DNA of 64,000 bases from Peribacillus sp. Bi96 (GTDB taxonomy: Bacteria > Bacillota > Bacilli > Bacillales > DSM-1321), in NCBI RefSeq assembly GCF_918698115.1, contig NZ_CAKKLV010000007.1, positions 124,001-188,000 of the forward strand, in the 5' to 3' direction. Position 1 is the stretch's first letter, and every line of letters starts with the position of its first letter. Positions 34,924-45,579 of the stretch are shown one piece after another. The translations under genes were made by a program, and so were the position numbers. The notes under the pieces are model-generated. The model was given only the letters and a program-made list of their open reading frames with translations. It had not been told where the DNA came from and searched no databases.

Positions 34924-36957
34924 TTAGTCGGGATAAGAGACGGCTTGATCAATGATGACCTGATTGTCCCGCATGACTTTATATCCGGCTTTCTTATCTG
35001 GGGAAACCGTTAATTCAATCGTTCGCTTGGCATCTTCCACAATAAAGAATGATTCTTTAGGCTCGGTCATGCTATTGTTGATATCCTCTATGAAAATTTG
35101 TACTTTTTGCGCTTTGCCTTGCTCAATCGGATCATACTCGATCTTGATTTCCTCCGTTACATTCTTAGGAGGGATCTCTTCTTTCCCTTTTGAAAGGACG
35201 ACTTTCACCGTACTGCCTCTTTCCACCTTTGTAGCAGGTTCAGGTGACTGCGAGATGACAAGCCCCTCAGCGACGGAATCATCATAGACTTCTTCTTCCA
35301 CATCGATCTTTATTCCACTTTCGTTGGAATAATCATTAAGCCCAGCTTCATTGAACCCTGTCAGGTCCTTTAAACTCAATAAATCTTCCCCTTTGCTCAC
35401 CGTTAACTCAAGCTCCGTCTCGGATGGGACGATTTCAGCGGCACCCGAAGGCGTTTGATTTATGATTGTACCGGCTGCACTGTCATCATATTTTTCGGTC
35501 ACGCTAATATTTTTGAAGCCCATTTTATCAAGGAGGGATTTAACATCAGAGTAATGTCTTCCTTCATAGCTGGATAATGATATCGTTTCTTTACCAATAC
35601 TTTGATAAATATGGATTTCTGCACCTACCTTGACCGTCCTTCCTTCCTTAGGGTTGGTTTTGATCACCAGGCCCGATTCAACCTCTTCATCTTCAATCTC
35701 GATCGTATCTCCGATGACCAAATCCAATTCAAGCAATTCAGTAATGGCATCTTCCAACTCTTTCCCTTTAAGGTCAGGGATCGTCACTTCCTTCGAACCG
35801 AATAGGGAAGGTCCTACAGTGACAGATAAAACGGCAAGCAGCGCGAGAACCAAAAAGATGGTCACCAAAATGGCTGGCATTTTCTTTCGTTTTTTATCTT
35901 TTTGTTTAGACTTCGTTTTTTGTTTTTTCTGTTTCTTTTGTTTCTTCAGTTTCTTGTTCGTTTTAATGTCTTCTTCTGATTCACTTTCGCCATCGTCCGC
36001 ATAGACTAGAGTGTTTTTTTCCGGCCCTCTTATGATTGTCTCATCAACACTTGAAAGCTGATCATCCGTAATGACCGGAATGGCTTTAGTTGCATCATGA
36101 TCTTCAGGTATCGCAAACGGCAGCTCGTTTGAACGCTCAGGATTCAGCGACGTACGAATATCATCTTCCATTGAGTCTACGCTTTCATAGCGGTAATATG
36201 AATCTTTGGCTGTCGCTTTCAAGATAATATTTTCCACGCTCTGAGGTATTTCAGAGTTCCAGCGTTTTGGTGATGGAGTTTCCGATTGTAAATGTTTAAG
36301 TGCTATCGAAACGGCAGATTCACCCGAAAAAGGCAATCTCCCCGTCAGTAATTCAAACATGACGATGCCAAGTGAATAAATGTCCGATTTCTTATTGGCC
36401 ATCCCGCCCCTAGCCTGTTCTGGAGACAAGTAATGAACGGAGCCTAAGACTGCATTCGTCTGAGTTATGTTTGTTGCACTTAAGGCCAATGCAATTCCAA
36501 AGTCCGTAATCTTGACGGTTCCTTCTTTATCAATCAAAATGTTCTGTGGCTTGATATCACGATGTATAATCCCATTGTGATGGGCATGCGAAATCGCTGC
36601 CGTGATTTGCTTCATGATATCCAACGCTTTTTCAACTGGTATGGGATAATACTTTTGTATGTATTGCTTAAGTGTAAAACCATCCACGTATTCCATTACA
36701 ATATAGTAGATGGAATCTTCTTCACCAACATCATAAATACTTACGATATTGGGATGGGCCAAACTGGTTGCCGATTGCGCTTCCCGATTGAAGCGCTTGA
36801 TGAACTCTTCGTCATTATTGAAATCCATGCGAAGGATTTTCAATGCAACATCCCTATCTAAAATCATATCCCTTGCAAGGTAAACATTCGCCATACCGCC
36901 GCCGCCGACCATTTTGATCAGTTTATAGCGGCCGTTGATTCTTCTACCAATCAACAT
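34924..36957 (-). CDS. prkC: PASTA-domain Ser/Thr protein kinase PrkC
   Basis: Membrane kinase that senses muropeptides and triggers spore germination and cell-wall responses. 677 residues: kinase domain 10-270 with the glycine loop near 17-24, catalytic K40, HRD at 132-134, DFG at 152-154 and a Thr-rich activation loop (T162, T165, T167); a linker; an extremely lysine-rich tract at 335-359; one membrane span at about 361-383; then three PASTA repeats (about 387-455, 456-524, 525-592) and an 85-residue C-terminal domain. Somewhat longer than the B. subtilis protein. It follows its phosphatase gene prpC by 5 bases, so kinase and phosphatase are co-expressed. Confidence 0.97.
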   Translation of the reverse strand: MLIGRRINGRYKLIKMVGGGGMANVYLARDMILDRDVALKILRMDFNNDEEFIKRFNREAQSATSLAHPNIVSIYDVGEEDSIYYIVMEYVDGFTLKQYIQKYYPIPVEKALDIMKQITAAISHAHHNGIIHRDIKPQNILIDKEGTVKITDFGIALALSATNITQTNAVLGSVHYLSPEQARGGMANKKSDIYSLGIVMFELLTGRLPFSGESAVSIALKHLQSETPSPKRWNSEIPQSVENIILKATAKDSYYRYESVDSMEDDIRTSLNPERSNELPFAIPEDHDATKAIPVITDDQLSSVDETIIRGPEKNTLVYADDGESESEEDIKTNKKLKKQKKQKKQKTKSKQKDKKRKKMPAILVTIFLVLALLAVLSVTVGPSLFGSKEVTIPDLKGKELEDAITELLELDLVIGDTIEIEDEEVESGLVIKTNPKEGRTVKVGAEIHIYQSIGKETISLSSYEGRHYSDVKSLLDKMGFKNISVTEKYDDSAAGTIINQTPSGAAEIVPSETELELTVSKGEDLLSLKDLTGFNEAGLNDYSNESGIKIDVEEEVYDDSVAEGLVISQSPEPATKVERGSTVKVVLSKGKEEIPPKNVTEEIKIEYDPIEQGKAQKVQIFIEDINNSMTEPKESFFIVEDAKRTIELTVSPDKKAGYKVMRDNQVIIDQAVSYPD

Positions 36958-36962
36958 TCAAT

Positions 36963-37712
36963 TCACCTGCTTTCGCTTTCATCAGTAAATTGAACAAGCA
37001 CAAGGGTGATATTATCTTCCCCACCGTAGTGATTGGCCTTATCTATTAATGAATTCGCCTTTTCTTCAAGAGGCTGTCCATTGGTAACGGTTTCTTCAAG
37101 TTCCTGTTCACTCACTTTATTCGTTAAACCGTCCGAACAAAGCAAAAGTAAATCACTTTCTTCGAAGATGACCGTCGTGATGTCCATCTCCACTTGCGTT
37201 TCAGTCCCCAAGGCTCGTAATAAAACATTTTTTCGTGGATGATTTTCTGCATCTTCCTTCGTTATCTGCCCAGAACGAACCAATTCGTTAACAAGTGAAT
37301 GATCTTCCGTGACCTGCTTAAAACCACTCTCATTATACAAATAACAACGGCTATCCCCGATGTTGGCAATCGTCGCAAACTTGTCAGTACAGATGGCTGC
37401 AACAATGGTGGTTCCCATGCCCTTACATTCTGTATTCGCTTCGGCATGTTCAAAAAGCAACTGATTGACCAAGAAGATTTGCTGTTTCAGCCAGTCCTCG
37501 GCATCATTTGCCGTTTCGATCCCACTGGATACCTCCCAGCCCTTTTTCAGAAGGTCAACCGTCATTGCACTTGCTACATCCCCGGCACGGTGGCCGCCCA
37601 TGCCATCTGCAACGATGGCAAGGCGAACGCCTTCCGAGTTCTTAAAGATTCCGCCATTATCTTCATTATGCTGGCGGACTTTTCCACGGTCTGTTTTAAA
37701 TATTGCCCTCAT
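36963..37712 (-). CDS. prpC: PP2C-type protein phosphatase PrpC
   Basis: Mn-dependent Ser/Thr phosphatase that reverses PrkC phosphorylation. 249 residues with PP2C motifs DGMGGHRAGDVAS, GDSRCYLYN and GGEDNITLVLVQ. A longer frame exists, but ATG 37712 has GAGGTGA and gives the family start MRAIFKTDRGKVRQHNED. It begins 4 bases after rlmN and ends 5 bases before prkC. Confidence 0.97.
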   Translation of the reverse strand: MRAIFKTDRGKVRQHNEDNGGIFKNSEGVRLAIVADGMGGHRAGDVASAMTVDLLKKGWEVSSGIETANDAEDWLKQQIFLVNQLLFEHAEANTECKGMGTTIVAAICTDKFATIANIGDSRCYLYNESGFKQVTEDHSLVNELVRSGQITKEDAENHPRKNVLLRALGTETQVEMDITTVIFEESDLLLLCSDGLTNKVSEQELEETVTNGQPLEEKANSLIDKANHYGGEDNITLVLVQFTDESESR

Positions 37713-37716
37713 AGGG

Positions 37717-38811
37717 TCACCTCGTCTCTTCTTTGCGCTCCTTGGCCCGAAGCTGGCCGCAGGCTGCGTCAATATCACTGCCTTGTTCCCTTCGGATTGT
37801 TACATTAATGCCGCGCTTTTTCAATGTTTTTTCAAACTCAAAAATTTGGTCCCGAGGTGTACGAACATAGTTGCGCTCCGGTACATAGTTAACCGGAATT
37901 AAGTTGACATGACATTTTATCCCGCTTATTAAATCAGCTAATTCTTCGGCGTGTTCCACTGTATCATTTTCGCCACCGAATAGACCATATTCAAAACTTA
38001 CACGGCGCCCTGTTTTTTCTGTATAGTATTTGATAGCCTCAATCAAGTCTGGTAGTTTGTAGGCTTTGTTGATCGGCATCAATTTACTTCTCAATTCCGT
38101 GTTCGGTGCATGCAGGGAAACAGCAAAGTTGATTTGCATGCTTTCTTCTGCAAATTTATAGATCTTAGGAATGATTCCACTTGTAGAAACGGTAATATGA
38201 CGTGCTCCGATGTTCAAGCCTTTTTCATGGTTAATATTCTTCAAGAATGACATCATATTATCATAGTTATCGAATGGTTCACCGATACCCATGATAACCA
38301 CAGAGCTAACACGTTCTTCCACTTCGTCAAGTGCCTGCTGTACTTTAACGACCTGAGCAACAATTTCCCCTGATTCTAGGTTTCGCTTTAAACCGCCAAG
38401 TGTAGATGCACAGAAGGTACAGCCAATTCTACAACCAACCTGTGTTGTCACACAAATGGAGTTTCCGTATTCATGGCGCATCAACACCGTTTCAATCGAA
38501 TATCCATCTTGGAGTTCAAATAAAAACTTCATCGTTCCGTCATTGGACGTTTGTTGAATCAAAGTTTTCAATGTTGTGAATGTGAATTGGGATTCCAGCT
38601 TATCACGTAAAGATTTCGAAAGGTTGGACATATCTTCAAAACTAGAGACACGCTTTTTATAAAGCCAGTCATAAACTTGATCGGCCCTGAATGCCTTCTC
38701 GCCATTTTGAATGAGCCATTCCTTAATCTGATGTAGCTCTAATGAATAAATCGATGGTTTTTCTGGTGTTGTGTCTTTTCTTACTCTGGATGATTTAGTA
38801 ATTTCTGCCAT
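37717..38811 (-). CDS. rlmN: Dual-specificity 23S rRNA/tRNA adenine-C2 methyltransferase RlmN
   Basis: Radical SAM enzyme methylating A2503 of 23S rRNA and A37 of some tRNAs. 364 residues with the cluster motif CxxxCxxC at C127, C131, C134 (GCRIGCTFC), and the second reactive cysteine C351 in DIDAACGQL. The start codon shares one base with the rsmB stop (TAATG). AAGGTG precedes it. Confidence 0.96.
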   Translation of the reverse strand: MAEITKSSRVRKDTTPEKPSIYSLELHQIKEWLIQNGEKAFRADQVYDWLYKKRVSSFEDMSNLSKSLRDKLESQFTFTTLKTLIQQTSNDGTMKFLFELQDGYSIETVLMRHEYGNSICVTTQVGCRIGCTFCASTLGGLKRNLESGEIVAQVVKVQQALDEVEERVSSVVIMGIGEPFDNYDNMMSFLKNINHEKGLNIGARHITVSTSGIIPKIYKFAEESMQINFAVSLHAPNTELRSKLMPINKAYKLPDLIEAIKYYTEKTGRRVSFEYGLFGGENDTVEHAEELADLISGIKCHVNLIPVNYVPERNYVRTPRDQIFEFEKTLKKRGINVTIRREQGSDIDAACGQLRAKERKEETR

Positions 38812-40163
38812 TACAGCACCTTCTTTCTGAAACTCGCAATAAAGAATCCGTCACTGCTAAAATATTGCGGAAAAACTTGCAACGTATGGCCCTCGATAAA
38901 TGGCTGAACGCTTTTTGGCATTCTTGAGGACAAGGATGCATCGCTTTCAAAATCCGGATGGTTTTCCAAAAATGCTGCAGCAACTTTGTCATTTTCTTCT
39001 CTATCCACCGTACATGTACTATATACTAACCGTCCGCCTTGCTTTACAAGTGGGGCAGCAGCTTCCAATAATTGTTTTTGTATACTTGAGAGTTTCATTA
39101 TATCATCTTTTGTTTTTGTGTACTTTACATCCGGCTTCCGGCGCATCACTCCCAATCCTGAGCATGGTGCATCGATCAAGACCCGGTCAAACCCTTCTTT
39201 ATTAAAATGTTCCTGCACTTTTCTGCTATCAAGTGCCATTGTCTTAATATTGTTTCTCAGTTTTAGACGCTCTGCCTGCTCTTTGATGAGCTTTACCTTA
39301 TGCTCATGAAGGTCAAGCGCATATACCTGTCCAGTGGTTAAGCCTTCTGCGATATGAGTCGTTTTCCCCCCAGGTGCAGCACAGCAATCGAGTACAGCAT
39401 CATTTTCATTTGCACCCAACGCATGGGCAACAAGCATTGAACTTTCGTCCTGAATTGATAAATACCCCAATTTATAGCTTTCAGAATGTGCTAGATTACC
39501 TTTATAGCTGACGATGGCTTCGGGAACGACTTCACTCGCTTCAACGTCATATCCTTCTTCCGTTAATATGCTGATCAATTCACTGCGTGAAATCTTCTTT
39601 AAATTCACTCGTCCCGTCTGCAATGGTGCAGTAAGGTTGATTTCACACATTTCCCTGGTTTTTTCAAACCCAAATTGCTCTACCCAGCGGTTGACCAGCC
39701 AAGCTGGATGGCTTACTTCGATGGATAGCCGTTCAATATCGCCTTTGATATCATCAAGAGAAGGAACACCATTTCTTTGAATATTACGGAGCACGCCATT
39801 GACCATTGATGATGTACCCTTATGCCCACGCTTTTTAGAGATTTCGACAGCCTCGAAAATAATCGCATGATCTGGAACTTTATCTAAATAAACCATTTGA
39901 TAAACGGAAAGCCTAAGTAAATTGATGACCCAGCTTTGCGTTTTTTTGGGTTGTTTAATATACGGATTCAAATAGTAATCCAAAGTCATCTTCCGCTGTA
40001 TGGTCCCGTAGCTTATTTCTGTAAGCAAACCACTGTCCACAGCGGATAACTGGTGCTTTTTAATCAGGTTGTTTAATAGTAGGTTACTGTAGGATTGGTT
40101 TTTCTCTACAGATTCCAAAATATCGAGAGCGATTTCACGTACTCCCTTTTTAGTTTGCTTCAT
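38811..40163 (-). CDS. rsmB: 16S rRNA (cytosine-967-C5)-methyltransferase RsmB (SunL)
   Basis: 450 residues: N-terminal NusB-like RNA-binding domain (about 1-140) and C-terminal SAM methyltransferase domain with [15 protein letters not shown], the catalytic [12 protein letters not shown] and the second cysteine in [11 protein letters not shown]. The start lies 14 bases inside the end of fmt, pointing to translational coupling; it ends overlapping rlmN by one base. Confidence 0.96.
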   Translation of the reverse strand: MKQTKKGVREIALDILESVEKNQSYSNLLLNNLIKKHQLSAVDSGLLTEISYGTIQRKMTLDYYLNPYIKQPKKTQSWVINLLRLSVYQMVYLDKVPDHAIIFEAVEISKKRGHKGTSSMVNGVLRNIQRNGVPSLDDIKGDIERLSIEVSHPAWLVNRWVEQFGFEKTREMCEINLTAPLQTGRVNLKKISRSELISILTEEGYDVEASEVVPEAIVSYKGNLAHSESYKLGYLSIQDESSMLVAHALGANENDAVLDCCAAPGGKTTHIAEGLTTGQVYALDLHEHKVKLIKEQAERLKLRNNIKTMALDSRKVQEHFNKEGFDRVLIDAPCSGLGVMRRKPDVKYTKTKDDIMKLSSIQKQLLEAAAPLVKQGGRLVYSTCTVDREENDKVAAAFLENHPDFESDASLSSRMPKSVQPFIEGHTLQVFPQYFSSDGFFIASFRKKVL

Positions 40164-41109
40164 TTTGTTCTCCTAACTTCATGCCTGCTTTAATGAACGA
40201 TCCGGCTCCACGCAAGTAATCTTTCGCCGGCATTTTTTTCTTCCCTGAAGGCTGCAGTTCAGTAACTAGTATCGCCGTCTCATTGCCAGTCGAAACAATG
40301 AAACCATCATTTCGTACATCAATAATCGTGCCCGGAACTGCCTGATTGCCATGTTCCAGTCTTTTCGCCTGCCAAATTTTTAAAATGGCCCCATTTAAGG
40401 TCGTATAGGCAACAGGCCAAGGATTCAAGCCACGTACATGGTTATAGATGTTTTCCCCTGTTTTCGACCAGTCGATTTTTTCCTCCGACCGTTTAATGTT
40501 AGGTGCGAAAGTCGCTTTATTCTCATCTTGCTTAATCGCGTGTAACTCTTCCTTTAAAAGTTTCGGCAGTGTCACAGCAAGTAAATCCGACCCTATCATG
40601 CTTAATTTATCATGTAATGTGCCGACGTTATCTTCTTCCTCTATGGTAACTTCCGCCTGAGTCAATATATCCCCGGCATCCAATTTCTCCGCCATATACA
40701 TAATGGTAATTCCTGTCTTTTCTTTCCCCTGTAAAATCGAATAATGGATGGGCGCCCCTCCACGCAGTTCAGGGAGCAGGGAAGCATGTACGTTAATGCA
40801 TCCGTATTTAGGGGCTTCCAGCAATTCATTCGGAAGGATTTGTCCGAAAGCTGCTGTCACCACTAAGTCAGGATTCAATGCAATGATCTTTTCAAGTTCT
40901 TCTTTTTCACGGATTTTTTCGGGCTGATAAACGGGAATCCCCTGCTTCTCGGCTTCGACCTTAACTGGCGGCGGCGTTAGTACCTTTTTTCGGCCAACTG
41001 GACGATCGGGCTGTGTGACGACAGCAATTACGTCATATCCTTCATCAATGATTCTTTTCAACACTGGAACTGAAAAGTCCGGTGTTCCCATAAATATAAT
41101 TTTTGTCAT
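40150..41109 (-). CDS. fmt: Methionyl-tRNA formyltransferase
   Basis: Formylates initiator Met-tRNA using 10-formyl-tetrahydrofolate. 319 residues starting [18 protein letters not shown], with the formyl-transfer motif [18 protein letters not shown] and the C-terminal tRNA-binding domain ([13 protein letters not shown]). It overlaps def by 4 bases and rsmB by 14. Confidence 0.97.
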   Translation of the reverse strand: MTKIIFMGTPDFSVPVLKRIIDEGYDVIAVVTQPDRPVGRKKVLTPPPVKVEAEKQGIPVYQPEKIREKEELEKIIALNPDLVVTAAFGQILPNELLEAPKYGCINVHASLLPELRGGAPIHYSILQGKEKTGITIMYMAEKLDAGDILTQAEVTIEEEDNVGTLHDKLSMIGSDLLAVTLPKLLKEELHAIKQDENKATFAPNIKRSEEKIDWSKTGENIYNHVRGLNPWPVAYTTLNGAILKIWQAKRLEHGNQAVPGTIIDVRNDGFIVSTGNETAILVTELQPSGKKKMPAKDYLRGAGSFIKAGMKLGEQNEAN

Positions 41110-41591
41110 TCTTCTTCAAACCTTTCTAACTCTTCTTCCGAAATATAGCGGGAAACCTTACTAGTGAATAAAACACCTTGCAAATGATCGATTTCGTGCA
41201 GAAGGGCCTTTGCGAGGAAATCCTCCGCTTCTATCTCGAAAAAAGTTCCTTTTCGGTCTTGTGCCCGAACCTTGACGCGGTATGGGCGCGATACCTCACC
41301 GTATAAACTCGGGAAGCTCAAGCAGCCTTCAACACCAGTCTGTTCGCCCTTCATTTCCAGCACTTCTGGATTAATCAGTTCGATTGCACCTGATCCTTCC
41401 TCTATTTCGACGACAGCAACTTGCTTTTTCACGCCAACCTGAGGTGCCGCAATACCAACACCATCCGCTTCTACCATCGTTTCGTACATGTTATTTAACA
41501 GCTTTGCCAATTTTTTATCAAAACTTGTTATTTTATCGCATTTTTGTTGTAAAATTTTATCAGGAAACAAGACAATCGGTAAAATAGCCAA
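41106..41591 (-). CDS. def: Peptide deformylase
   Basis: Iron or zinc hydrolase removing the N-formyl group from new proteins. 161 residues with the three family boxes GVGIAAPQ (44-51), EGCLSFP (metal ligand C90) and HEIDHLQG (H132, E133, H136). The open frame continues 26 codons upstream, but that part does not resemble the family. TTG 41591 gives [14 protein letters not shown], aligning with the usual MAVLxIVxxP start; a GGAGGG site lies about 11 bases before it, slightly far. It is coupled to fmt by a 4-base overlap. Confidence 0.93.
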   Translation of the reverse strand: MAILPIVLFPDKILQQKCDKITSFDKKLAKLLNNMYETMVEADGVGIAAPQVGVKKQVAVVEIEEGSGAIELINPEVLEMKGEQTGVEGCLSFPSLYGEVSRPYRVKVRAQDRKGTFFEIEAEDFLAKALLHEIDHLQGVLFTSKVSRYISEEELERFEEE

Positions 41592-41688
41592 AATTAAAGG
41601 TACCCTCCTAGATATGAAAAACAACACTTCATTATATAAAAACGCAAGCTTAAGAAAAGCTCGCGGCAATCATCCAACTCTTAAACAA

Positions 41689-44100
41689 TTACATCATGAT
41701 CTGTGGATTTAAATCTATAGAAATCTGCAGATGATTTTGAGCCGTTTCTTTTTGATAATGCTCTAAAAGTGTCCGTAAATGCTGAGTAAGCTCCGGCTCT
41801 CGTTTGTATTTTATCAGACATTGATAACGATATCTATTGTTGATTCGACTAATGGGCGAAGCAACCGGACCGAGAACGATAGAATCCCGATTCAATCGAG
41901 AACCTAAATAATTGGTAATTTTTTCAGTAACACTCACTGTTTTCATTAAATCTTCATGTGAAACGGTTATAAGGACAACATAATAATAGGGTGGGTAATG
42001 ACTTTGCCTGCGGAGATGCATCTCCCGTTCATAGAAAGCATCATAATCCTGCAGGGCAGAAAGCTCGATGCTGTAGTGCTCAGGTGTATAGGTCTGGATG
42101 ACTACTTCTCCCGGTAGTTGATGGCGTCCTGCCCTTCCGCTGACCTGTGTCAGGAGCTGGAAGGTCTTTTCCGAAGAACGAAAATCAGGTAAATGAAGCA
42201 TCGTATCAGCTGAAAGGACTCCAACAAGAGTGATATTAGGAAAATCAAGGCCCTTTGCAATCATTTGGGTGCCTAGTAATATATCTGCCTTCCCTTCACC
42301 AAAGGCATTCAGCAACCGCTCATGCGAACCCTTTTTACTTGTTGTGTCGACATCCATCCTTATTACTCGTGCATCAGGGAGGATTTTCGCAAGCTCTTCC
42401 TCAACCTTTTGAGTGCCTGTACCAAAGAACCGTATATGTTCACTTTCACATTCTGGGCAAACGGAAGGCATCCCCTCTTCAAATCCACAATAATGGCATT
42501 TCATTATATCATTAAAGCGATGATAGGTGAGTGAAATGTCACAATTAGGGCAGTTGATGACCAATCCGCAGCTTCGGCACATTACAAAGGATGAATGCCC
42601 CCGTTTATTTAGCATCAGGACAGTTTGCTGACCCTTTTCAAGCCGGTCTTTCAGTTTGGTAAAGAGCAGCTCCGAAAACATGGAACGGTTTCCCGTTCTT
42701 AGTTCTTCCCTCATATCTACAATGTCCACAGCAGGCAATGCATTTTTATTCATCCTCTGACTAAGTGTCAGTAATTCATAGACGTTTTTCTTGGCTCGTG
42801 CAAAGGACTCTAGTGTAGGAGTGGCGCTACCAAGAATAACCGGACATTGATATGATTTTGCTCTTTCAATGGCAACATCCCTGGCATGATACCGAGGCGT
42901 TTCTTCTTGCTTATAACTGGATTCGTGCTCTTCATCAATGATGACCAGTCCTAGGTTTTCAAAAGGAGCAAACACGGCTGAACGGGCGCCCACCACCACT
43001 TTTACCTCTTTTCGGTGAATTTTCCGCCATTCATCATATTTTTCACCTACCGACAAACCACTATGCATGACTGCGACCTGCTCACCAAAGCGTTCCTTGA
43101 ACCTCTTCACCGTTTGTGGAGTCAAGGAGATTTCAGGCACCAGCATGATGGCTTCCTTCCCTTTTTCAATGACAGAGGCAATGGCTTGCAAATACACTTC
43201 CGTCTTCCCGCTCCCGGTTACACCATATAAAAGGAAAACATCATGTTCATCATGATGTATTTTCTCTTGGATTGGTTTCAAGGCTGCTGCTTGCTCATCT
43301 GTTAATGTAAAGGGATTGGATTTTTCGAATACACGATTCTCATAAGGGTCACGGTATATTTCCTGATCCATTTCCGCCAATGCCCCTTTTGACACTAAGG
43401 ATTTGACGGTACTGCTTGATGTGTTGGTCGATTCAAGTAATTCTTTTAAAGGAACGGGTTCTTGATGTTCAATAAAATATTGAAGTAGTTCTTGTTGTTT
43501 TTTTGCATGACCGGAAAGTGCTGACGCCATTTCTTTCAGTTCCGAAGTGGAAAGCAAAGATTTAATAACCCGTACCGTCTTCTTATTAAGACGGTTTTTC
43601 ACATTATAGACTAGCTCTAGATTGCCATTTTGTATTTCTTTTTGAAAAAGGGAGGCATTCTCACCTTCAATAACTTCCTTCCAGGATAGTGAATCATTCT
43701 TTCCGAAAAGACTTTGCATGAATGGCGGGAGCTCGTTCCTTTTATCTTCAATGACATTGATCACTTTTTCATACTTCGCTTTCATCGCTGCCGGAAGCAT
43801 GGCTTGTAGAGCTGATATTTTAAAACACATGGCCTCTTTGGTCAACCAGTCACCCAGCTGAAGCAATTCATCATTGAGGATGGGTTCCAAATCCATCGGT
43901 TCTTTTATAGAACGCAATTTTGCAAAATCGCTTGTAGCTTTTAAACCGGTGACGAATCCCTGCACCATTCTTGGACCAAATGGCACGATGACCCGCATTC
44001 CGGGTTTGATGACTTGTTTCCACTTTTCAGGTATGCGATAGTCAAATTCTCGATCCGTTTGTTTAGCAGGTACATCCACAATGACGGATGCAATATCCAT
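41689..44100 (-). CDS. priA: Primosomal protein N' (replication restart helicase PriA)
   Basis: 3'-5' helicase that reloads the replisome at collapsed forks. 803 residues: N-terminal DNA-binding domains (MDIASVIVDVPAKQTDREFDYRIP), Walker A GVTGSGKTEVY, the DEEH box, then a double zinc site with paired cysteines (CRSCGLVINCPNCD ... CHYCGFEEG ... CPECES) and the C-terminal helicase lobe (LLGTQMIAKGLDFPN, QVSGRAGR). It starts 6 bases after coaBC. Confidence 0.97.
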   Translation of the reverse strand: MDIASVIVDVPAKQTDREFDYRIPEKWKQVIKPGMRVIVPFGPRMVQGFVTGLKATSDFAKLRSIKEPMDLEPILNDELLQLGDWLTKEAMCFKISALQAMLPAAMKAKYEKVINVIEDKRNELPPFMQSLFGKNDSLSWKEVIEGENASLFQKEIQNGNLELVYNVKNRLNKKTVRVIKSLLSTSELKEMASALSGHAKKQQELLQYFIEHQEPVPLKELLESTNTSSSTVKSLVSKGALAEMDQEIYRDPYENRVFEKSNPFTLTDEQAAALKPIQEKIHHDEHDVFLLYGVTGSGKTEVYLQAIASVIEKGKEAIMLVPEISLTPQTVKRFKERFGEQVAVMHSGLSVGEKYDEWRKIHRKEVKVVVGARSAVFAPFENLGLVIIDEEHESSYKQEETPRYHARDVAIERAKSYQCPVILGSATPTLESFARAKKNVYELLTLSQRMNKNALPAVDIVDMREELRTGNRSMFSELLFTKLKDRLEKGQQTVLMLNKRGHSSFVMCRSCGLVINCPNCDISLTYHRFNDIMKCHYCGFEEGMPSVCPECESEHIRFFGTGTQKVEEELAKILPDARVIRMDVDTTSKKGSHERLLNAFGEGKADILLGTQMIAKGLDFPNITLVGVLSADTMLHLPDFRSSEKTFQLLTQVSGRAGRHQLPGEVVIQTYTPEHYSIELSALQDYDAFYEREMHLRRQSHYPPYYYVVLITVSHEDLMKTVSVTEKITNYLGSRLNRDSIVLGPVASPISRINNRYRYQCLIKYKREPELTQHLRTLLEHYQKETAQNHLQISIDLNPQIMM

Positions 44101-44106
44101 AAGACA

Positions 44107-45315
44107 TCATTCCTTTTGCATGCGAGATACTTCTGCCAAAATGCTTTTAGCTATATCCGCTTTACTCATTTTGGGAAGTTCGACTGCACTTCCATTCTTA
44201 TCGTAAATGGTCACGATGTTCGTATCCGTTCCAAAGCCTGCCCCCGCTACGGTAACATTATTGGCAACGATCATATCTGCATTTTTTTTCACTAATTTCC
44301 CTCTTGCGTATTCTTCAACGTTGTTCGTTTCAGCCGCAAATCCCACTAAAAACTGATGGGTTTTATTCTCACCGAGTTCCATAAGAATATCCTTCGTCCG
44401 TTCAAATTCAATCACATTTTCCCCTGGCTGTTTTTTCATCTTTTGAACATGATAAAACTTCGGTTTATAGTCAGCCACTGCAGCCGTCATGATTACGACA
44501 TCACTAGTCTCGAAATGATTGAAAACCGCATCATACATATCTGCGGCCGATTCCACAGGTATGACTTTAGCCTTGGAAGGCGGCGTCAAGTCCACAGGAC
44601 CAGTAATCAATGTCACATCAGCACCCTGTTCTACTGCCTGCTCAGCCAGGGCATAGCCCATTTTCCCGCTGGAATGATTCGTCACGTAGCGCACCGGATC
44701 GATTGCTTCACGAGTCGGTCCTGCCGTTATCAAATATTTCTTCCCTTTAAGGGGCATGTGCTGTGAATTCAATTCACCGAAATAATGTTTGAGATGTTCT
44801 ACGATCGTTTCCGGTTCCTCCAATCGCCCCTTCCCTACATATCCGCATGCCAAATATCCTTCACCAGGTTCAATGAATTGATATCCGAATGTACGAAGCG
44901 TCTCCATATTTTTCTGAACCGCTGGGTGGGCGTACATGTGCACGTTCATTGCCGGCGCTACCCAAACAGGTGCCTCCGTCGCCAGAAGTGTAGTTGTGAT
45001 CATATCATCCGCGATTCCATTGGCCATCTTACCAATAACATTCGCAGTAGCTGGAGCCACAAGGTTGATATCCGCCCAGTCTGCCAAGTCGATGTGGGCA
45101 ATGACCGAAGAATCCTTTTCATCAAATGTATCTGTGTACACATCATTTCTCGAAAGTGCTTGAAAGGTTAGCGGAGTCACGAACTGACGTGCCGATTCAC
45201 TCATGATCACTTTTACATGCGCACCTTCCTGTGTTAATTTACTGGTCAGGGCAGCAGCCTTATATACAGCAATTCCGCCGGTGACACAAAGAAGTACTTT
45301 TTTATCGATAAGCAT
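44107..45315 (-). CDS. coaBC: Bifunctional phosphopantothenoylcysteine decarboxylase/phosphopantothenate-cysteine ligase
   Basis: Two consecutive steps of coenzyme A synthesis. 402 residues: N-terminal flavin-dependent CoaC domain (about 1-190) with the histidine in VIAHIDLADWAD and the PAMNVHMY motif, and C-terminal CoaB domain with ITAGPTREAIDPVRYVTN and the lysine-rich segment. Usual fused architecture and length. It is separated from rpoZ by 264 bases that contain an inverted repeat; AGGGG precedes the ATG. Confidence 0.97.
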   Translation of the reverse strand: MLIDKKVLLCVTGGIAVYKAAALTSKLTQEGAHVKVIMSESARQFVTPLTFQALSRNDVYTDTFDEKDSSVIAHIDLADWADINLVAPATANVIGKMANGIADDMITTTLLATEAPVWVAPAMNVHMYAHPAVQKNMETLRTFGYQFIEPGEGYLACGYVGKGRLEEPETIVEHLKHYFGELNSQHMPLKGKKYLITAGPTREAIDPVRYVTNHSSGKMGYALAEQAVEQGADVTLITGPVDLTPPSKAKVIPVESAADMYDAVFNHFETSDVVIMTAAVADYKPKFYHVQKMKKQPGENVIEFERTKDILMELGENKTHQFLVGFAAETNNVEEYARGKLVKKNADMIVANNVTVAGAGFGTDTNIVTIYDKNGSAVELPKMSKADIAKSILAEVSRMQKE

Positions 45316-45478
45316 GCAAATTTCCCCTAACTATACATTCTATTTTTCTTAATTATGAAGGATAACAGAAGAAATTTCATTTGATATGCGCAATTACATA
45401 TGGTTTCTTTATATATTCCATATCTTTGCTTCATGAATTGCCTTCCGTCAGCTTTACTTTGGAAAATCAAAACAAACA

Positions 45479-45556
45479 GGCCTGACACCTTGGCCGCAGG
45501 AAGGAAGCAACTTTCCAAATGTAACGCATCCTGTTTGCTTTAGGGTGTCAGACCCG
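45479..45556. repeat. Inverted-repeat element ending in CTGACACC/GGTGTCAG
   Basis: CCTGACACC at 45481-45489 faces GGTGTCAGA at 45544-45552 (plus one extra G), enclosing about 55 bases that include an AAGCAA/TTGCTT pair and two further AAACAGG-type words near the ends. No coding potential. The GGTGTCAG terminal sequence resembles small REP/MITE-like repeats in Bacillaceae intergenic regions; that resemblance is from memory and unverified. It may also serve as a weak terminator behind rpoZ. Confidence 0.5.
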
Positions 45557-45579
45557 ATAGGTCAAGCTTATGTGTTCTC

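Noticed and set aside
45327-45518. 63-codon frame between coaBC and rpoZ
   Set aside because: No Shine-Dalgarno site, and it runs through one arm of the inverted repeat at 45479-45556; treated as non-coding.
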